Positions 51,241-60,134 of a stretch of 64,000 nucleotides of DNA are shown here, one piece after another (position 1 is the first letter of the stretch; each line of letters opens with the position of its first letter). The notes below the pieces were generated by a model. That model had not been told where the DNA came from and ran no database searches. It worked only from the letters and a program-made list of their open reading frames with translations. The stretch lies in the NCBI RefSeq assembly GCF_018070025.1, contig NZ_JAGPYQ010000001.1, positions 3,472,001-3,536,000 of the forward strand. The letters run 5' to 3'. The stretch is from Streptomyces liliiviolaceus (lineage in GTDB: Bacteria; Actinomycetota; Actinomycetes; Streptomycetales; Streptomycetaceae). A program made the translations under genes and the position numbers.

Positions 51241-51396
51241 TTAGAGGGCCCGCGCGTTCGTCGCGCGACAACACACCCGGTCGAAGTCGTGGTGCTGACG
51301 GGAAGGCCAGAAGGGCTCAAGGTCGTGACGACCCGTAGCGATGCACTCCTGGAAGCTGGCCATGCCCCCATTGAAGCAGACACAGCCCCGCAACAT
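51241..51396 (-). CDS. small cysteine-containing protein with strong ribosome site
   Basis: A 51-codon ORF: it begins MLRGCVCFNGGMASFQECI and ends CCRATNARAL, with five cysteines and a W-P-S-R-Q-H-H segment. AGAGGAGG lies 4 nt before the ATG, an unusually good Shine-Dalgarno match. No family is recognised. It could be a leader peptide or a small regulatory protein. The flanking gaps 51164-51240 and 51397-51559 hold no other gene. Confidence 0.5.
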   Translation of the reverse strand: MLRGCVCFNGGMASFQECIATGRHDLEPFWPSRQHHDFDRVCCRATNARAL

Positions 51397-51446
51397 CAGC
51401 CTCCTCTCACTGTCCGGACACCCAGCACGGCCCGGAGCCCGCACAG

Positions 51447-51500
51447 GGGCGCCCCGTCAGGGGCGCGGGGAACTGCGCGACCAGCCCCCACCGGCCCGCA
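51447..51500. repeat. GGGGCGCGGGGAACTGCGCG repeat, copy 4
   Basis: GGGGCGCCCCGTCAGGGGCG hairpin and GCGGGGAACTGCGCGACCAG, then CCCCCACCGGCCCGCA. This is the same family as the copies at 30308, 33612, 41322 and 61263. Confidence 0.75.
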
Positions 51501-51559
51501 CGCGCCCACAACCCCCGCCCACACCCCGCCGCCCCCACCCCTCCCCCGAGCGGACGCGA

Positions 51560-51592
51560 AAGGGCGCCCACCAACGCAGGTGAGCGCCCCTT
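51560..51592. terminator. glnII terminator
   Basis: AAGGGCGCCCACC (51560-51572) pairs with GGTGAGCGCCCCTT (51579-51592), 25 bp beyond the glnII stop (minus strand). Confidence 0.75.
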
Positions 51593-51616
51593 ACAAGTTC
51601 AAACAGAACAGCCGAT

Positions 51617-52645
51617 TCAGACCTGCCCGGCCTTCTCCAACGCGGAGCAGCACGTGTCGACGATCAGCCGGGTCACCACATACGGGTCGACGTTCGCGTT
51701 CGGACGCCGGTCCTCGATGTACCCCTTGCCGTCCTTCTCGACCTGCCAGGGGATACGCACCGAGGCCCCACGGTTGGACACCCCGTACGAGTACTCGTTC
51801 CACGGCGCCGTCTCGTGCAGCCCCGTCAGCCGGTCGTCGATCCCCGCGCCGTAGTTCTTGACGTGGTCGAGCGGCTTCGAGCCCTCGCCCAGCGACTCGC
51901 ACGCGGTGATGATCGCGTCGTACCCCTCGCGCATCGCCTTCGTGGAGAAGTTGGTGTGCGCACCGGCGCCGTTCCAGTCGCCCTTCACCGGCTTCGGGTC
52001 CAGCGTCGCGGAGACGTTGAAGTCCTCGGCGGTGCGGTAGAGCAGCCAGCGGGCCACCCACAGGTGGTCGGAGACCTCCAGCGGCGAGACCGGTCCGACC
52101 TGGAACTCCCACTGCCCGGGCATGACCTCGGCGTTGATGCCGGAGATGGCCAGACCCGCCTTGAGGCAGTTGTCCAGGTGCGCCTCGACGATCTTGCGGC
52201 CGAAGATCTCGTCCGCGCCGACGCCGCAGTAGTAGCCGCCCTGCGGGGCCGGGAAGCCGCCCACGGGGAAGCCGAGCGGACGCTCGCCGTCGAAGAAGGT
52301 GTACTCCTGCTCGATGCCGAAGATCGACTCCTGGGCGGCGAACTTCTCGGAGACCTCGCTGAGCGCGGCACGCGTGTTGGACTCGTGCGGCGTCATGTCG
52401 ATGTTGAGGACCTCGCACATGACGAGGATGTCGTCACCGCCGCGGATCGGGTCCGGGAAGGACGCGACCGGCTTGAGCACACGGTCCGAGGCGTGACCCT
52501 CGGCCTGGTTCGTGGACGAGCCGTCGAAGCCCCAGATCGGCAGCTCCGCACCCTTCGCGTCGTCGCCCAGTATCTTCGTCTTCGAACGGAGCTTGGCCGT
52601 CGGCTCGGTGCCGTCGATCCAGATGTACTCAGCCTTGAAGGTCAC
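51617..52645 (-). CDS. glnII: glutamine synthetase type II
   Basis: A 342-residue eukaryote-like GSII. The start TFKAEYIWIDG, WGFDGSSTNQAEG near 43, GIEQEYTFF near 112, AEVMPGQWEFQVGP near 170 and GAGAHTNFST near 231 are GSII hallmarks. It makes glutamine from glutamate and ammonium and is not adenylylated by GlnE. The GTG at 52645 gives the family start and has GAAGGA upstream; the reading to 52705 is not typical. A four-part GlnR box lies about 100 bp upstream. Confidence 0.95.
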   Translation of the reverse strand: MTFKAEYIWIDGTEPTAKLRSKTKILGDDAKGAELPIWGFDGSSTNQAEGHASDRVLKPVASFPDPIRGGDDILVMCEVLNIDMTPHESNTRAALSEVSEKFAAQESIFGIEQEYTFFDGERPLGFPVGGFPAPQGGYYCGVGADEIFGRKIVEAHLDNCLKAGLAISGINAEVMPGQWEFQVGPVSPLEVSDHLWVARWLLYRTAEDFNVSATLDPKPVKGDWNGAGAHTNFSTKAMREGYDAIITACESLGEGSKPLDHVKNYGAGIDDRLTGLHETAPWNEYSYGVSNRGASVRIPWQVEKDGKGYIEDRRPNANVDPYVVTRLIVDTCCSALEKAGQV

Positions 52646-52745
52646 GGGCCACATCCTTCGGGGTGGGTCTCTAAGCGCAGTGCGGTAGCTGCGGCGCTGC
52701 GGCACTGGGGCGCCGCGGAGGATGCCCGAAGCCTGTCAACAGGCA

Positions 52746-52783
52746 GTTTCCCGATCATTGCCCGGATGTGAACCCCGTGTTAC
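52746..52783 (-). promoter_or_regulatory. GlnR box of glnII
   Basis: On the minus strand GTAAC-n6-TTCAC-n6-GCAAT-n6-GAAAC is spaced exactly 5-6-5-6-5-6-5. This matches the known GlnR consensus (gTnAc-n6-GaAAc repeated). It ends about 100 bp before the glnII start and should activate or repress glnII by nitrogen supply. Confidence 0.85.
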
Positions 52784-52879
52784 CTGGTGCCCATGTGGTG
52801 GGGGTCACCTATGGAGAGTGTCCCTTACTCGTATGCGATGGGTTTCGGACAGGTGGCGGCGGCCCGGGCCGCCACCCGA

Positions 52880-52924
52880 CACGAAACAGCCCGGCACGAA
52901 ACAGCCCGGCACGGAACACCCGGG
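52880..52924. repeat. 15-bp tandem repeat between glnII and the next gene
   Basis: CACGAAACAGCCCGG is present twice exactly and once with changes. It contains GAAAC like GlnR half-sites, but the 15-bp period does not fit the GlnR spacing. The rest of 52784-52952 shows nothing recognised. Confidence 0.65.
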
Positions 52925-52952
52925 CGGGACGCAGCGGTCCGACGGGGGACCC

Positions 52953-53672
52953 TCAGCCCACCTTCTCGATGACGGCCCTGCGGATCAGGAACTTCCCGGG
53001 CTCGCGGACCTGCTCGAACGCCTCGTTGTTCAGGAGCGCGCAGCTGCCGGAGACCGAGGTGACCTCCACGGTCGTGGACTTGTTGTTGTCCAGGTTCGTG
53101 ACCTTGAGCTTCGTACCGGCGGGGAACTGGTTGCTGGACGCGGCGGGCGCGCCCGCCTCACCCGAGAGGGTGACCGTGGACCCGTTGCAGACCTGCTCGC
53201 CGGCCGCGGCGCCGCCACCGCCACCGGCGGCCGGGGCGGACGGAGCCTGCGACGGCTGCTCGGCGGGAGCGGACGCGGCGGGCGGTGCCTCGGTCCCCGC
53301 CCCGGTACCGTTCCCGGTGCCGGCGTCGCCGCCCCCTTCGCCCACGTTCGCGTCGGACTCGCCGACCGTGCAGCCCGAGGCCTCCTGCTGCACCTTGATC
53401 TGCGCGATGACCGCTTCACGGTTGGCGATCCGCGCCTCGGACTGGGCGTCCGGTGCCGTGCGCTGTCCCTCGATGAACTTCTCGTTGTTGCCGAGGGCGG
53501 TGGCCAGTCCGCTGCACACCACGGAGGACTGCGCGGTGGACTTGGCGGAGTTCGTGGCCGGCGTCGCGTTCGACGTGGCGGCCAGGGCGAAGGCCCCGCC
53601 ACCGGCCACCGCGGCGGCGCTCACCAGCAGGGCGATCTTCTTCTTCGTCCCGAGAGTTCTTCTGCGCGACAT
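52953..53672 (-). CDS. secreted hypothetical protein with low-complexity linker
   Basis: A 239-residue protein. Basic N-terminus and hydrophobic segment (IALLVSAAAVAGGGAFALAA) form a signal peptide or anchor. Two folded parts (about 45-100 and 165-239) are joined by a Gly/Ala/Pro/Gln-rich linker with EAPPAASAPAEQPSQAP. Cysteines at CSGL, GCTV, VCNG and GSCALL suggest disulfides. Family unknown. GGAG 6 nt before the ATG decides the start. Confidence 0.72.
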   Translation of the reverse strand: MSRRRTLGTKKKIALLVSAAAVAGGGAFALAATSNATPATNSAKSTAQSSVVCSGLATALGNNEKFIEGQRTAPDAQSEARIANREAVIAQIKVQQEASGCTVGESDANVGEGGGDAGTGNGTGAGTEAPPAASAPAEQPSQAPSAPAAGGGGGAAAGEQVCNGSTVTLSGEAGAPAASSNQFPAGTKLKVTNLDNNKSTTVEVTSVSGSCALLNNEAFEQVREPGKFLIRRAVIEKVG

Positions 53673-53794
53673 CAACGGCTCCTGTCCCCGGCCGCCCCTG
53701 GCGGCGACCGTTCGCCGTTATGTACGAGATACCGAACGAAGTTACTCAGTGGTTGACCGGAGTCGTTCAAGTAACGTGGATCACATGGGTGTTG

Positions 53795-54166
53795 TCACGG
53801 CCGCTGCCGCCTGCCCAGCGCGTCCCGCACCGCCTCGTCCGTCCGCGCGACGACGGCGCTCCCGTCCTCCGCGGTGATGATGGGCCGCTGGATGAGCCGG
53901 GGGTGCTCGGCCAGTGCCGTGACCCACCGCTCCCGCGAACCGGCGTCACGCGCCCACTCCTTCAGCCCCAGCTCCTTCGCCTCGGCCTCCTGGGTCCGGG
54001 TGATGTCCCAGGGCTCAAGACCGAGCCGCTCCAGGACCTCCCGGATCTCGGCCTCGCTCGGCACGTCCTCCAGATACCGCCTGACCGTGTACTCGGCCCC
54101 CTCGGCGTCCAGCAGACCGATGGCGCCGCGGCACTTCGAACAGGCCGGATTGATCCAGATCTCCAT
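53795..54166 (-). CDS. arsC: ArsC/Spx-family arsenate reductase-like protein
   Basis: A 123-residue thioredoxin-fold protein: MEIWINPACSKCRGAIGLL with the catalytic Cys near 9, RRYLEDVP near 35, and HPRLIQRPII near 85 (the conserved cis-proline and arginine region). The ATG at 54166 gives the family start; the open frame to 54202 is extra. It belongs to the glutaredoxin-linked ArsC group. No ars operon is adjacent, so an arsenic role is uncertain. Confidence 0.8.
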   Translation of the reverse strand: MEIWINPACSKCRGAIGLLDAEGAEYTVRRYLEDVPSEAEIREVLERLGLEPWDITRTQEAEAKELGLKEWARDAGSRERWVTALAEHPRLIQRPIITAEDGSAVVARTDEAVRDALGRRQRP

Positions 54167-54331
54167 GCCGCCCAAGGTACGCGAGAACACCGTGCCACTC
54201 ACTTGTCACGGCACCCCCAAAAGGCCTGTGGCCAGGGGCGATTGTCAGTGGGCGGCAGTAGAATAGAAGCAGTGTTCGAGGGTGCCGCCGGAGACGCCGA
54301 CCGGTGCCCTGACCGCGACAGGAGGATGCCT

Positions 54332-54640
54332 GTGCCCGCTGCCGCACTGAGTCCGCTGCCCACCCAGTCCACCGCCAAGAGGGCGGTCCAGCTGGACCTG
54401 CCCTACCAGCCCGTCGAGAAGCGCGCGCTGCCACCGGGGCGCCCGCGCGAGTGGTACATCACGCACAACCGCCGCCTCAAGGCGATGCGGCTGGCCATCG
54501 CCCTCCTCGACTCCGGCGTCTACGTACCCAGGCAAGCCCACAACGACACGATCCGCAGCACGGCCGCACTCATAGGCGTACACCCCCCGTCGGACACGAC
54601 CTGCCACATGGTCCGGGCCCTGATGAGGTACGCGCGCTGA
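54332..54640 (+). CDS. small basic conserved hypothetical protein
   Basis: A 102-residue protein. GGAGG lies 6 nt before the GTG at 54332 (the ATG at 54326 directly abuts it and is less likely). It reads PAAALSPLPTQ, then PPGRPREWYITHNRRLKAM and helices (AIRL-like AMRLAIALLDSGVY; TIRSTAALIGV; MVRALMRY), rich in arginine. It could bind nucleic acid, but no domain is recognised. Divergent from arsC, convergent with the next gene. Confidence 0.65.
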   Translation: MPAAALSPLPTQSTAKRAVQLDLPYQPVEKRALPPGRPREWYITHNRRLKAMRLAIALLDSGVYVPRQAHNDTIRSTAALIGVHPPSDTTCHMVRALMRYAR

Positions 54641-54716
54641 GCCCGCGTCCGTAGCGCCACCCGTGTCCGTAGCGCCGCCCGCGTCCCGGGCGGCGCTACG
54701 GCACGGCTTCCCGGTC

Positions 54717-55916
54717 TCAGCCGGACGCCAACTCCCGTTCCAGCGGCGTCCGGAAGCGAGGGGTGACCCGGGTCGGCCCCATCCACGACCGCAGCCGCTC
54801 GGCCTCGGCCCCGATCGCGTCCAGGGCCTCGGCGCCGACGCCCTCGGTGTCCGCGCCCTCGTTGTCCAGCAGCCGCCAGGCGATCTCGCCGTCGGGGCGC
54901 TGCGCCCAGCCGCCCACGATCCGCCCGTCCCACCAGACGGTCGGCCCGATGTTCCCGCTGCGGTCGAAGAGCGCGGGCCGCAGCCCGGGCGGGCAGTACC
55001 AGTCCCGTTCCCGCCATCCCATGGCCGTCGGGTCCAGGCCGGGCAGCAGCGCGGCCCACGGCTCGACGGCGCGTACCGGCTCCACCGCGTCGGCGAGCAC
55101 GTACGCCACGCCCTCGTCCACCGAGACGGTCACCGCCCCCACCGCCCCCAGCGCCCGCCGTACGTTCCCGGCCTTCCACCCCGTCCACCACTTCAGGTCG
55201 GCCTCCGTGGCCGGCCCGCACGCGGCGAGCCAGCGCCGGATCAGCTCCGCCTGGGCCTCGGCGACGGGCAATTCGGCGCACGGGGGAGCCGCGGCCCACC
55301 GGAACTGCGTGGACGTCCACGACCCCAGCGGCCGGCCCCGTACGACCCGGCCCTCGATCCCCAGGACACGCAGCAGCCGCGACGACACGGTGTGCACCCC
55401 TTCGTAGCTCGTGCCCGGCGCGTACGCGAACCGCTCCCTCAACCGGGGCTCCTCGCGCGCCAGTTCGGCGGCCGTCGCCTCGCCGCGCCGGGTCAGCACG
55501 GCCAGCGTGGACGTCTCCACCTCCGCGAGCCACTTCGCGTCGGGGGCACCGACTCGGGCCATGTCCTTGACCAGCGAGGCCCGCGCCCGGGCGGCCACGG
55601 CGAGGCCGGTGGACGCGTGCACGACCGGGACCAGCCCGGTGGGGAACACGAACACGGTCTGCCGCATGCCGTGCATCCGGATTAGCGTCCGGTCCTCGTA
55701 CAGGGCCCGTTCCATCTCCGGCACGAGCCCCGCCGCGTCCGTGAGCCGCGCCCCCACGGCGAGGTGGACGCTGACGGGATCCGTCCCGTGCAGGGCCACC
55801 AGCGAGGCCGCGACCTCCTCGGGGGTGTCCGCCCGGGCGGCCCCGGCCAGCCGCTGCCCGACGGCCAGCCGGGCCCGCCGCTCGGCCGCCCCGATGTGCC
55901 GCCGCTGCCCGCTCAT
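54717..55916 (-). CDS. winged-helix (HTH_42/AlkZ-like) DNA-binding protein
   Basis: A 399-residue protein of the AlkZ/YcaQ-like HTH_42 superfamily. Three tandem winged-helix modules are suggested by the pattern LAGAARADTPEEVAASLVALHGTDP, SLVKDMARVGAPDAKWLAEVETSTLAVLTRRGEATAAELA and RWLAACGPATEADLKWWTGWK (each quoted in part). Related proteins are DNA glycosylases acting on crosslinks, or are of unknown role. The LHGTDP segment lies where AlkZ has its catalytic motif. Glycosylase activity is therefore possible but unproved. Confidence 0.75.
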   Translation of the reverse strand: MSGQRRHIGAAERRARLAVGQRLAGAARADTPEEVAASLVALHGTDPVSVHLAVGARLTDAAGLVPEMERALYEDRTLIRMHGMRQTVFVFPTGLVPVVHASTGLAVAARARASLVKDMARVGAPDAKWLAEVETSTLAVLTRRGEATAAELAREEPRLRERFAYAPGTSYEGVHTVSSRLLRVLGIEGRVVRGRPLGSWTSTQFRWAAAPPCAELPVAEAQAELIRRWLAACGPATEADLKWWTGWKAGNVRRALGAVGAVTVSVDEGVAYVLADAVEPVRAVEPWAALLPGLDPTAMGWRERDWYCPPGLRPALFDRSGNIGPTVWWDGRIVGGWAQRPDGEIAWRLLDNEGADTEGVGAEALDAIGAEAERLRSWMGPTRVTPRFRTPLERELASG

Positions 55917-56262
55917 ACCGTTCCCCCGCCCGTGTTCCCGCCGGCCCCGTCCTCTGATTCTCCCGGATCGTCCCCGGATCCGCCCTTGCGGCAGCCGGGA
56001 CGGATCCGGGGAGGGCAGTGGCCCCGGACGCAGATTTACTCACTCCGAAGCACCCTCATTGCTCCCCTCTGTGACGATTTCGCTTGACTCCGGGCTGTTT
56101 TGTGACTGCTCGTAAGCGGACCCGACCGTTATTCGTTTCCGTCGGACGGGGATCGCGCGGCATCCTGAGGGCTACTCTCGACGTCATCGACGGCCCGGCA
56201 CACAGTCCGGCACGGCGTCGGTCAGCTCAAGGTCCCACCACCCACGTACAAGGAGACCCGCC
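55917..56262. other. gene-free intergenic stretch
   Basis: It lies between the divergent AlkZ-like and small membrane protein genes. No ORF with a good ribosome site is visible apart from AAGGAG just before the next gene. GGCTACTCT near 56170 could be a -10 region for the plus-strand gene. Nothing else is recognised. Confidence 0.5.
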
Positions 56263-56550
56263 ATGGGTACCTTGATCATTTTGGCGATCCTCGTCCTGGT
56301 AGTCCTGGGATTCAACAGTCCCGTCTGGTGGCTCACCGCGGCCGCCCTGATCTATCTCTACGTCCGCTACTTCCGGGCGGGCCAGGGAGCCTCCGGCTCG
56401 TCGGGCGGTGGAGGCGGCGGTGGAGGCGGCGGTTCGAGCTCCACGACCCGGATGGACAGCGACTACCACGCGTACCGCCAGCGCCGCGACCGGATGGCCA
56501 AGTGGGAACGCCGCTACCGCCGCGAACGCCCCTGGAACGTCAAGAAATGA
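56263..56550 (+). CDS. small membrane protein with poly-glycine linker
   Basis: A 95-residue protein: two hydrophobic segments (LIILAILVLVVLGF and VWWLTAAALIYLYV), then ten consecutive glycines, serines and a basic C-terminal tail (YRQRRDRMAKWERRYRRER). It is a known conserved type in Streptomyces, of unknown role. AAGGAG lies 8 nt upstream. Convergent with glnA, with a shared terminator. Confidence 0.75.
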   Translation: MGTLIILAILVLVVLGFNSPVWWLTAAALIYLYVRYFRAGQGASGSSGGGGGGGGGGSSSTTRMDSDYHAYRQRRDRMAKWERRYRRERPWNVKK

Positions 56551-56553
56551 CAG

Positions 56554-56588
56554 AACCCCGCCACTGCCCGAGGGGCGATGGCGGGGCT
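56554..56588. terminator. bidirectional terminator between the small membrane protein gene and glnA
   Basis: AACCCCGCCA (56554-56563) pairs with TGGCGGGGCT (56579-56588), one base wobble. It lies between convergent stops. Confidence 0.7.
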
Positions 56589-56632
56589 CCGGTCACACCG
56601 TACGACCGGTCACCGGGCGGACACCGGATCGA

Positions 56633-58042
56633 TCACACGTCGTAGTACAGCTCGAACTCGTGCGGGTGCGGACGCAGCTGCAGCGGGGCGATCTCGTTCG
56701 TGCGCTTGTAGTCGATCCACGTCTCGATGAGGTCGGACGTGAAGACGTCGCCCGCGAGCAGGAACTCGTGGTCGGCCTCAAGGCGGTCGAGGACGGCCGG
56801 GAGCGAGGTCGGGACCTGCGCGACGCCCGCGTGCTCCTCGGGCGCCAGCTCGTAGAGGTCCTTGTCGATCGGCTCGGCCGGCTCGATCTTGTTCTTGATG
56901 CCGTCGAGGCCCGCGAGGAGCAGCGCCGAGAAGGCGAGGTACGGGTTGCCGGAGGAGTCGGGCGCGCGGAACTCGACGCGCTTGGCCTTCGGGTTCGAGC
57001 CGGTGATCGGGATACGCATGGCCGCGGAGCGGTTGCGCTGCGAGTACACCAGGTTGACCGGGGCCTCGAAGCCGGGGACCAGGCGGTGGTACGAGTTCAC
57101 CGTCGGGTTGGTGAAGGCCAGCAGCGACGGGGCGTGCTTGAGGATGCCGCCGATGTAGAAGCGGGCGGTGTCCGACAGGCCCGCGTAACCGGCCTCGTCG
57201 TAGAACAGCGGGTCGCCGTTGGCCCACAGCGACGAGTGGATGTGCATGCCCGAGCCGTTGTCACCGAAGATCGGCTTCGGCATGAAGGTCGCGGTCTTGC
57301 CGTTGCGCCACGACACGTTCTTCACGATGTACTTGAAGAGCTGGAGGTCGTCGGCCGCGGCGAGCAGCGTGTTGAACTTGTAGTTGATCTCGGCCTGGCC
57401 GGCCGTGCCCACCTCGTGGTGCTGGCGCTCGACCTGGAGGCCGGACTTGGCCAGCTCCAGGGAGATCTCCGCACGCAGGTCGGCGAAGTGGTCGACCGGC
57501 GGGGTCGGGAAGTAGCCGCCCTTGTAGCGGACCTTGTAACCGCGGTTGTCCTCGATGGCACCGGTGTTCCAGGCGCCGGCCTCGGAGTCGATGTGGTAGA
57601 ACGCCTCGTTCGCCTTGGTGTCGAAGCGGACGCTGTCGAACACGTAGAACTCGGCCTCGGGGCCGAAGAACGCGGTGTCGGCGATACCGGTCGACGCGAG
57701 GTACGCCTCGGCCTTCTTCGCCACGTTGCGCGGGTCACGGGAGTACTGCTCGCCCGTGATCGGGTCGTGGATGAAGAAGTTGATGTTGACCGTCTTGTCG
57801 CGGCGGAAGGAGTCGACGCGCGCGGTGGACAGGTCGGCGCGGAGCGCCATGTCGGACTCGTGGATGGCCTGGAAGCCGCGGATGGAGGAGCCGTCGAAGG
57901 CCAGTTCCTCGGTCGGGTCGAAGGCCTCTGCCGGAATCGTGAAGTGCTGCATCACACCCGGCAGGTCGCAGAAGCGGACGTCGACGAACTTGACGTCCTC
58001 GTCCTTGATGAACTTCTTGGCCTCGTCGGCGTTCTGGAACAT
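56633..58042 (-). CDS. glnA: glutamine synthetase type I
   Basis: A 469-residue GSI-beta. Motifs: [12 protein letters not shown] near 25, [11 protein letters not shown] near 45, [10 protein letters not shown] near 130, [20 protein letters not shown] near 261, [13 protein letters not shown] near 318 and NRSAAMRIP near 338. The adenylylation loop [10 protein letters not shown] (Tyr near 397) is present, so it is the target of GlnE, whose gene is at 21020. AGGAGG precedes the ATG. A GlnR box lies upstream. Confidence 0.96.
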   Translation of the reverse strand: MFQNADEAKKFIKDEDVKFVDVRFCDLPGVMQHFTIPAEAFDPTEELAFDGSSIRGFQAIHESDMALRADLSTARVDSFRRDKTVNINFFIHDPITGEQYSRDPRNVAKKAEAYLASTGIADTAFFGPEAEFYVFDSVRFDTKANEAFYHIDSEAGAWNTGAIEDNRGYKVRYKGGYFPTPPVDHFADLRAEISLELAKSGLQVERQHHEVGTAGQAEINYKFNTLLAAADDLQLFKYIVKNVSWRNGKTATFMPKPIFGDNGSGMHIHSSLWANGDPLFYDEAGYAGLSDTARFYIGGILKHAPSLLAFTNPTVNSYHRLVPGFEAPVNLVYSQRNRSAAMRIPITGSNPKAKRVEFRAPDSSGNPYLAFSALLLAGLDGIKNKIEPAEPIDKDLYELAPEEHAGVAQVPTSLPAVLDRLEADHEFLLAGDVFTSDLIETWIDYKRTNEIAPLQLRPHPHEFELYYDV

Positions 58043-58140
58043 CCAGCTCCTCCTACTCCCGCTCACTTCGGACCGGGGTGGTAGTTCGTTCGTGCGGCCA
58101 GTGCGGTGGCACACGCTGAGCCCGACCTTAAGGACGGGTG

Positions 58141-58178
58141 ATTTCTCCAGCGTGACCCATTTGTTTCGCCCAAGTTAA
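58141..58178 (-). promoter_or_regulatory. GlnR box of glnA
   Basis: On the minus strand TTAAC-n6-GAAAC-n6-GTCAC-n6-GAAAT shows the exact 5-6-5-6-5-6-5 spacing of the GlnR consensus. It lies about 100 bp before the glnA start, as at glnII. Confidence 0.85.
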
Positions 58179-58211
58179 CCGGACGAGGTCCGGTGTACCC
58201 CACCCGTCCGC

Positions 58212-58709
58212 ATGGCAAAACGGTCGCAGTACCGTGGACGGGTGGACAACAGGCAAGCAATCGGATCGTGGCTGTCCGGACCCCGCGCGGCCGCGGAGGA
58301 CGCCGGTGCCGACTTCGGATACCGCGGAGAGCAGCTGGGCCTGCCCGAGTCGGGCCCCGGCTCCATCGCGAGCCCCGGCAGGCGTCTGGGCGCCCTCGCC
58401 GTCGACTGGGGCCTGTGCACCTTGATCGCATACGGCCTGATCACCGACGGCTACGGCCAGGCGACCGGCAACTGGGCACTGCTCGTCTTCTTCGTCGTGA
58501 GCGTGCTGACCGTGGGCACCCTCGGCTTCACACCCGGCAAGCGGCTGTTCGGCCTACGGGTCCTCGACCTGCGGACCGGCACGGTCAACCCGCTGCGCGC
58601 CCTGCTGCGCACGGCCTTGCTGTGCCTCGCGCTCCCGGCCCTGATCTGGGACCGCGACGGACGCGGGCTGCACGACCGCCTGGCCCGCACGGTCGAGGTC
58701 AGGATCTGA
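58212..58709 (+). CDS. RDD-family membrane protein
   Basis: A 165-residue protein with an RDD domain: ASPGRRLGALAVDWGLCTLI (Arg and Asp pair near 58-66), FTPGKRLFGLRVLD near 105, and WDRDGRGLHDRLA near 147. Two to three membrane spans. No clear ribosome site precedes ATG 58212; a GTG at 58242 (VDNRQAIGSW) is an alternative and the start I would expect from related genes. Divergent from glnA. Confidence 0.8.
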   Translation: MAKRSQYRGRVDNRQAIGSWLSGPRAAAEDAGADFGYRGEQLGLPESGPGSIASPGRRLGALAVDWGLCTLIAYGLITDGYGQATGNWALLVFFVVSVLTVGTLGFTPGKRLFGLRVLDLRTGTVNPLRALLRTALLCLALPALIWDRDGRGLHDRLARTVEVRI

Positions 58710-58732
58710 CCCGGCCGCTCCCTTCGCGCGAC

Positions 58733-58816
58733 GGGCCCGGCTTCCGTGCGGAAGCCGGGCCCGGGCATGAGGAAGGGGCGCCCCGGAACCGTCGGTGATT
58801 CCGGAACGCCCCTTCC
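58733..58816. terminator. double-hairpin bidirectional terminator
   Basis: GGGCCCGGCTTCCG (58733-58746) pairs with 58749-58762. A second hairpin, GGAAGGGGCG (58771-58780) with CGCCCCTTCC (58807-58816), contains an inner CCGGAA/TTCCGG stem. It lies between convergent RDD and DUF4191 genes. Confidence 0.85.
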
Positions 58817-58837
58817 CAGTGCAGCTCAGGTGCGGCG

Positions 58838-59536
58838 CTAGCGCATCTTCCCGCCGCGCGGCATCCGCATTCCCTTGGGCATCGGGCCCTTGGGGAGCGG
58901 CATGTTGCTCATCAGGTCGCCGAGGGCGCGCAGCCGGTCGTTGGTCGCGGTCACCTGCGGGCCGGTCAGGACGCGCGGCAGCTTCACCATCGTCGTACGG
59001 AGCTTCTTCAGCTCGACCTGGCCCTCGCCCGTGCCGACGAGGATGTCGTGCACCGGCACGTCCGCGACGATGCGGGCCATCTTCTTCTTCTCGGCGGCCA
59101 GCAGGCTCTTCACCCGGTTCGGGTTGCCCTCGGCCACCAGCACGATGCCGGCCTTGCCCACGGCCCGGTGGACCACGTCCTGGCTGCGGTTCATCGCCAC
59201 GGCCGGGGTGGTCGTCCAGCCGCGCCCGACGTTGTCGAGCACCGCGGCCGCCGCGCCCGGCTGGCCCTCCATCTGGCCGAAGGCCGCCCGCTCGGCCCGG
59301 CGCCCGAACACGATCGCCGACGCGAGGAAGGCGAGCAGGAGGCCGAGAATGCCGAGATAGATCGGGTGACCGATCCAGAAGCCGATCGCGAGGAAGACAC
59401 CAAGGGTGACGATTCCGACAGCCGCGAGTACAAGGCCGATCTTTTTGTCGGCCTTGCGGGTCATCTTGTAAGTCAGAGCGATCTGCTTGAGTCGCCCGGG
59501 GTTCGCAGCGTCCGCTGCGGGTTCCTTCCTCGCCAT
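58838..59536 (-). CDS. DUF4191 membrane protein
   Basis: A 232-residue protein. Two adjacent spans (about residues 34-75: IGLVLAAVGIVTLGVFLAIGF and PIYLGILGLLLAFLASAIVF in parts) follow a basic N-terminal helix with LKQIALTYKMTRK. The rest is cytoplasmic with VVHRAVGKAGIVLVAEG and a Gly/Met/Pro-rich tail (PKGPMPKGMRMPRGGKMR). This DUF4191 layout is typical of actinobacterial genes next to lipA. Confidence 0.85.
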   Translation of the reverse strand: MARKEPAADAANPGRLKQIALTYKMTRKADKKIGLVLAAVGIVTLGVFLAIGFWIGHPIYLGILGLLLAFLASAIVFGRRAERAAFGQMEGQPGAAAAVLDNVGRGWTTTPAVAMNRSQDVVHRAVGKAGIVLVAEGNPNRVKSLLAAEKKKMARIVADVPVHDILVGTGEGQVELKKLRTTMVKLPRVLTGPQVTATNDRLRALGDLMSNMPLPKGPMPKGMRMPRGGKMR

Positions 59537-59644
59537 GCCGTGAAGTCTACGTGTCGGGGGAAGCGACGACGACGGCGGTGCCCGGTCGGCCTTCGGTACG
59601 GCCCTCGCTCGGAGGCGGGGGACGGCTCGCGGACGGGTGGCGAC

Positions 59645-59845
59645 TCAGAGGTGGGTGACGAAGGACTGCTCCACGACACGCTGTGCCTCGACGCGGTCCT
59701 TGGCGCGGCGGCGGTCCTCCAGGACGGACGTCCAGGCGTTGCGGCGGGCGGTGCGCTGGCCACTGCTCAGGAGCAGGGACTCGACGGCACGGAGTGCATC
59801 GGTGAACGACGGAATCGCTGTGGCGCGGACGGGCGCGGCCTGCAT
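59645..59845 (-). CDS. small conserved hypothetical protein
   Basis: A 66-residue protein (MQAAPVRATAIPSFTDALRA and onward) with a central helix rich in Arg/Ala and ending VEQSFVTHL. Predicted helical and soluble. It sits between DUF4191 and lipA as a similar small gene does in other Streptomyces, from memory. Function unknown. Confidence 0.6.
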   Translation of the reverse strand: MQAAPVRATAIPSFTDALRAVESLLLSSGQRTARRNAWTSVLEDRRRAKDRVEAQRVVEQSFVTHL

Positions 59846-60134
59846 GATGGGGGTCCCCCCTCGGGACGGCGGCTCTGGCTAAGGCTCTACGGGGTGTAAA
59901 ACCAGGGTCACTGAATGGTGTTACCAGGGCGTGACCGACCGGTCAAACGCCGGTGAAGCCTTGATATGCAGGCCTCAAACCCTGACGCGGCCCTGATGGG
60001 GCCCCCATCTGCGGGGACGCTCAGGACCGCGTCGTACAGGCCATTACTGGCGAGTAGCCACTTGTGCGCAGATTCACACGTGCGGCTGGCACTGCGTGCC
60101 ATTCGGCGGGGTGGCCGATGGCGGCCGATACGGC
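59846..60134. other. gene-free stretch
   Basis: It lies between the small protein gene and the lipA stop. It contains TGCAGGCCTCAAACC and CGCCCTGGTAACACC-like segments on the minus strand that may be promoter DNA for the small gene. No ORF is convincing. Confidence 0.5.

Noticed and set aside
53720..54331. Long plus-strand extension of the 54332 gene
   Set aside because: It is antisense to arsC, without family similarity; the GGAGG site decides the short start.
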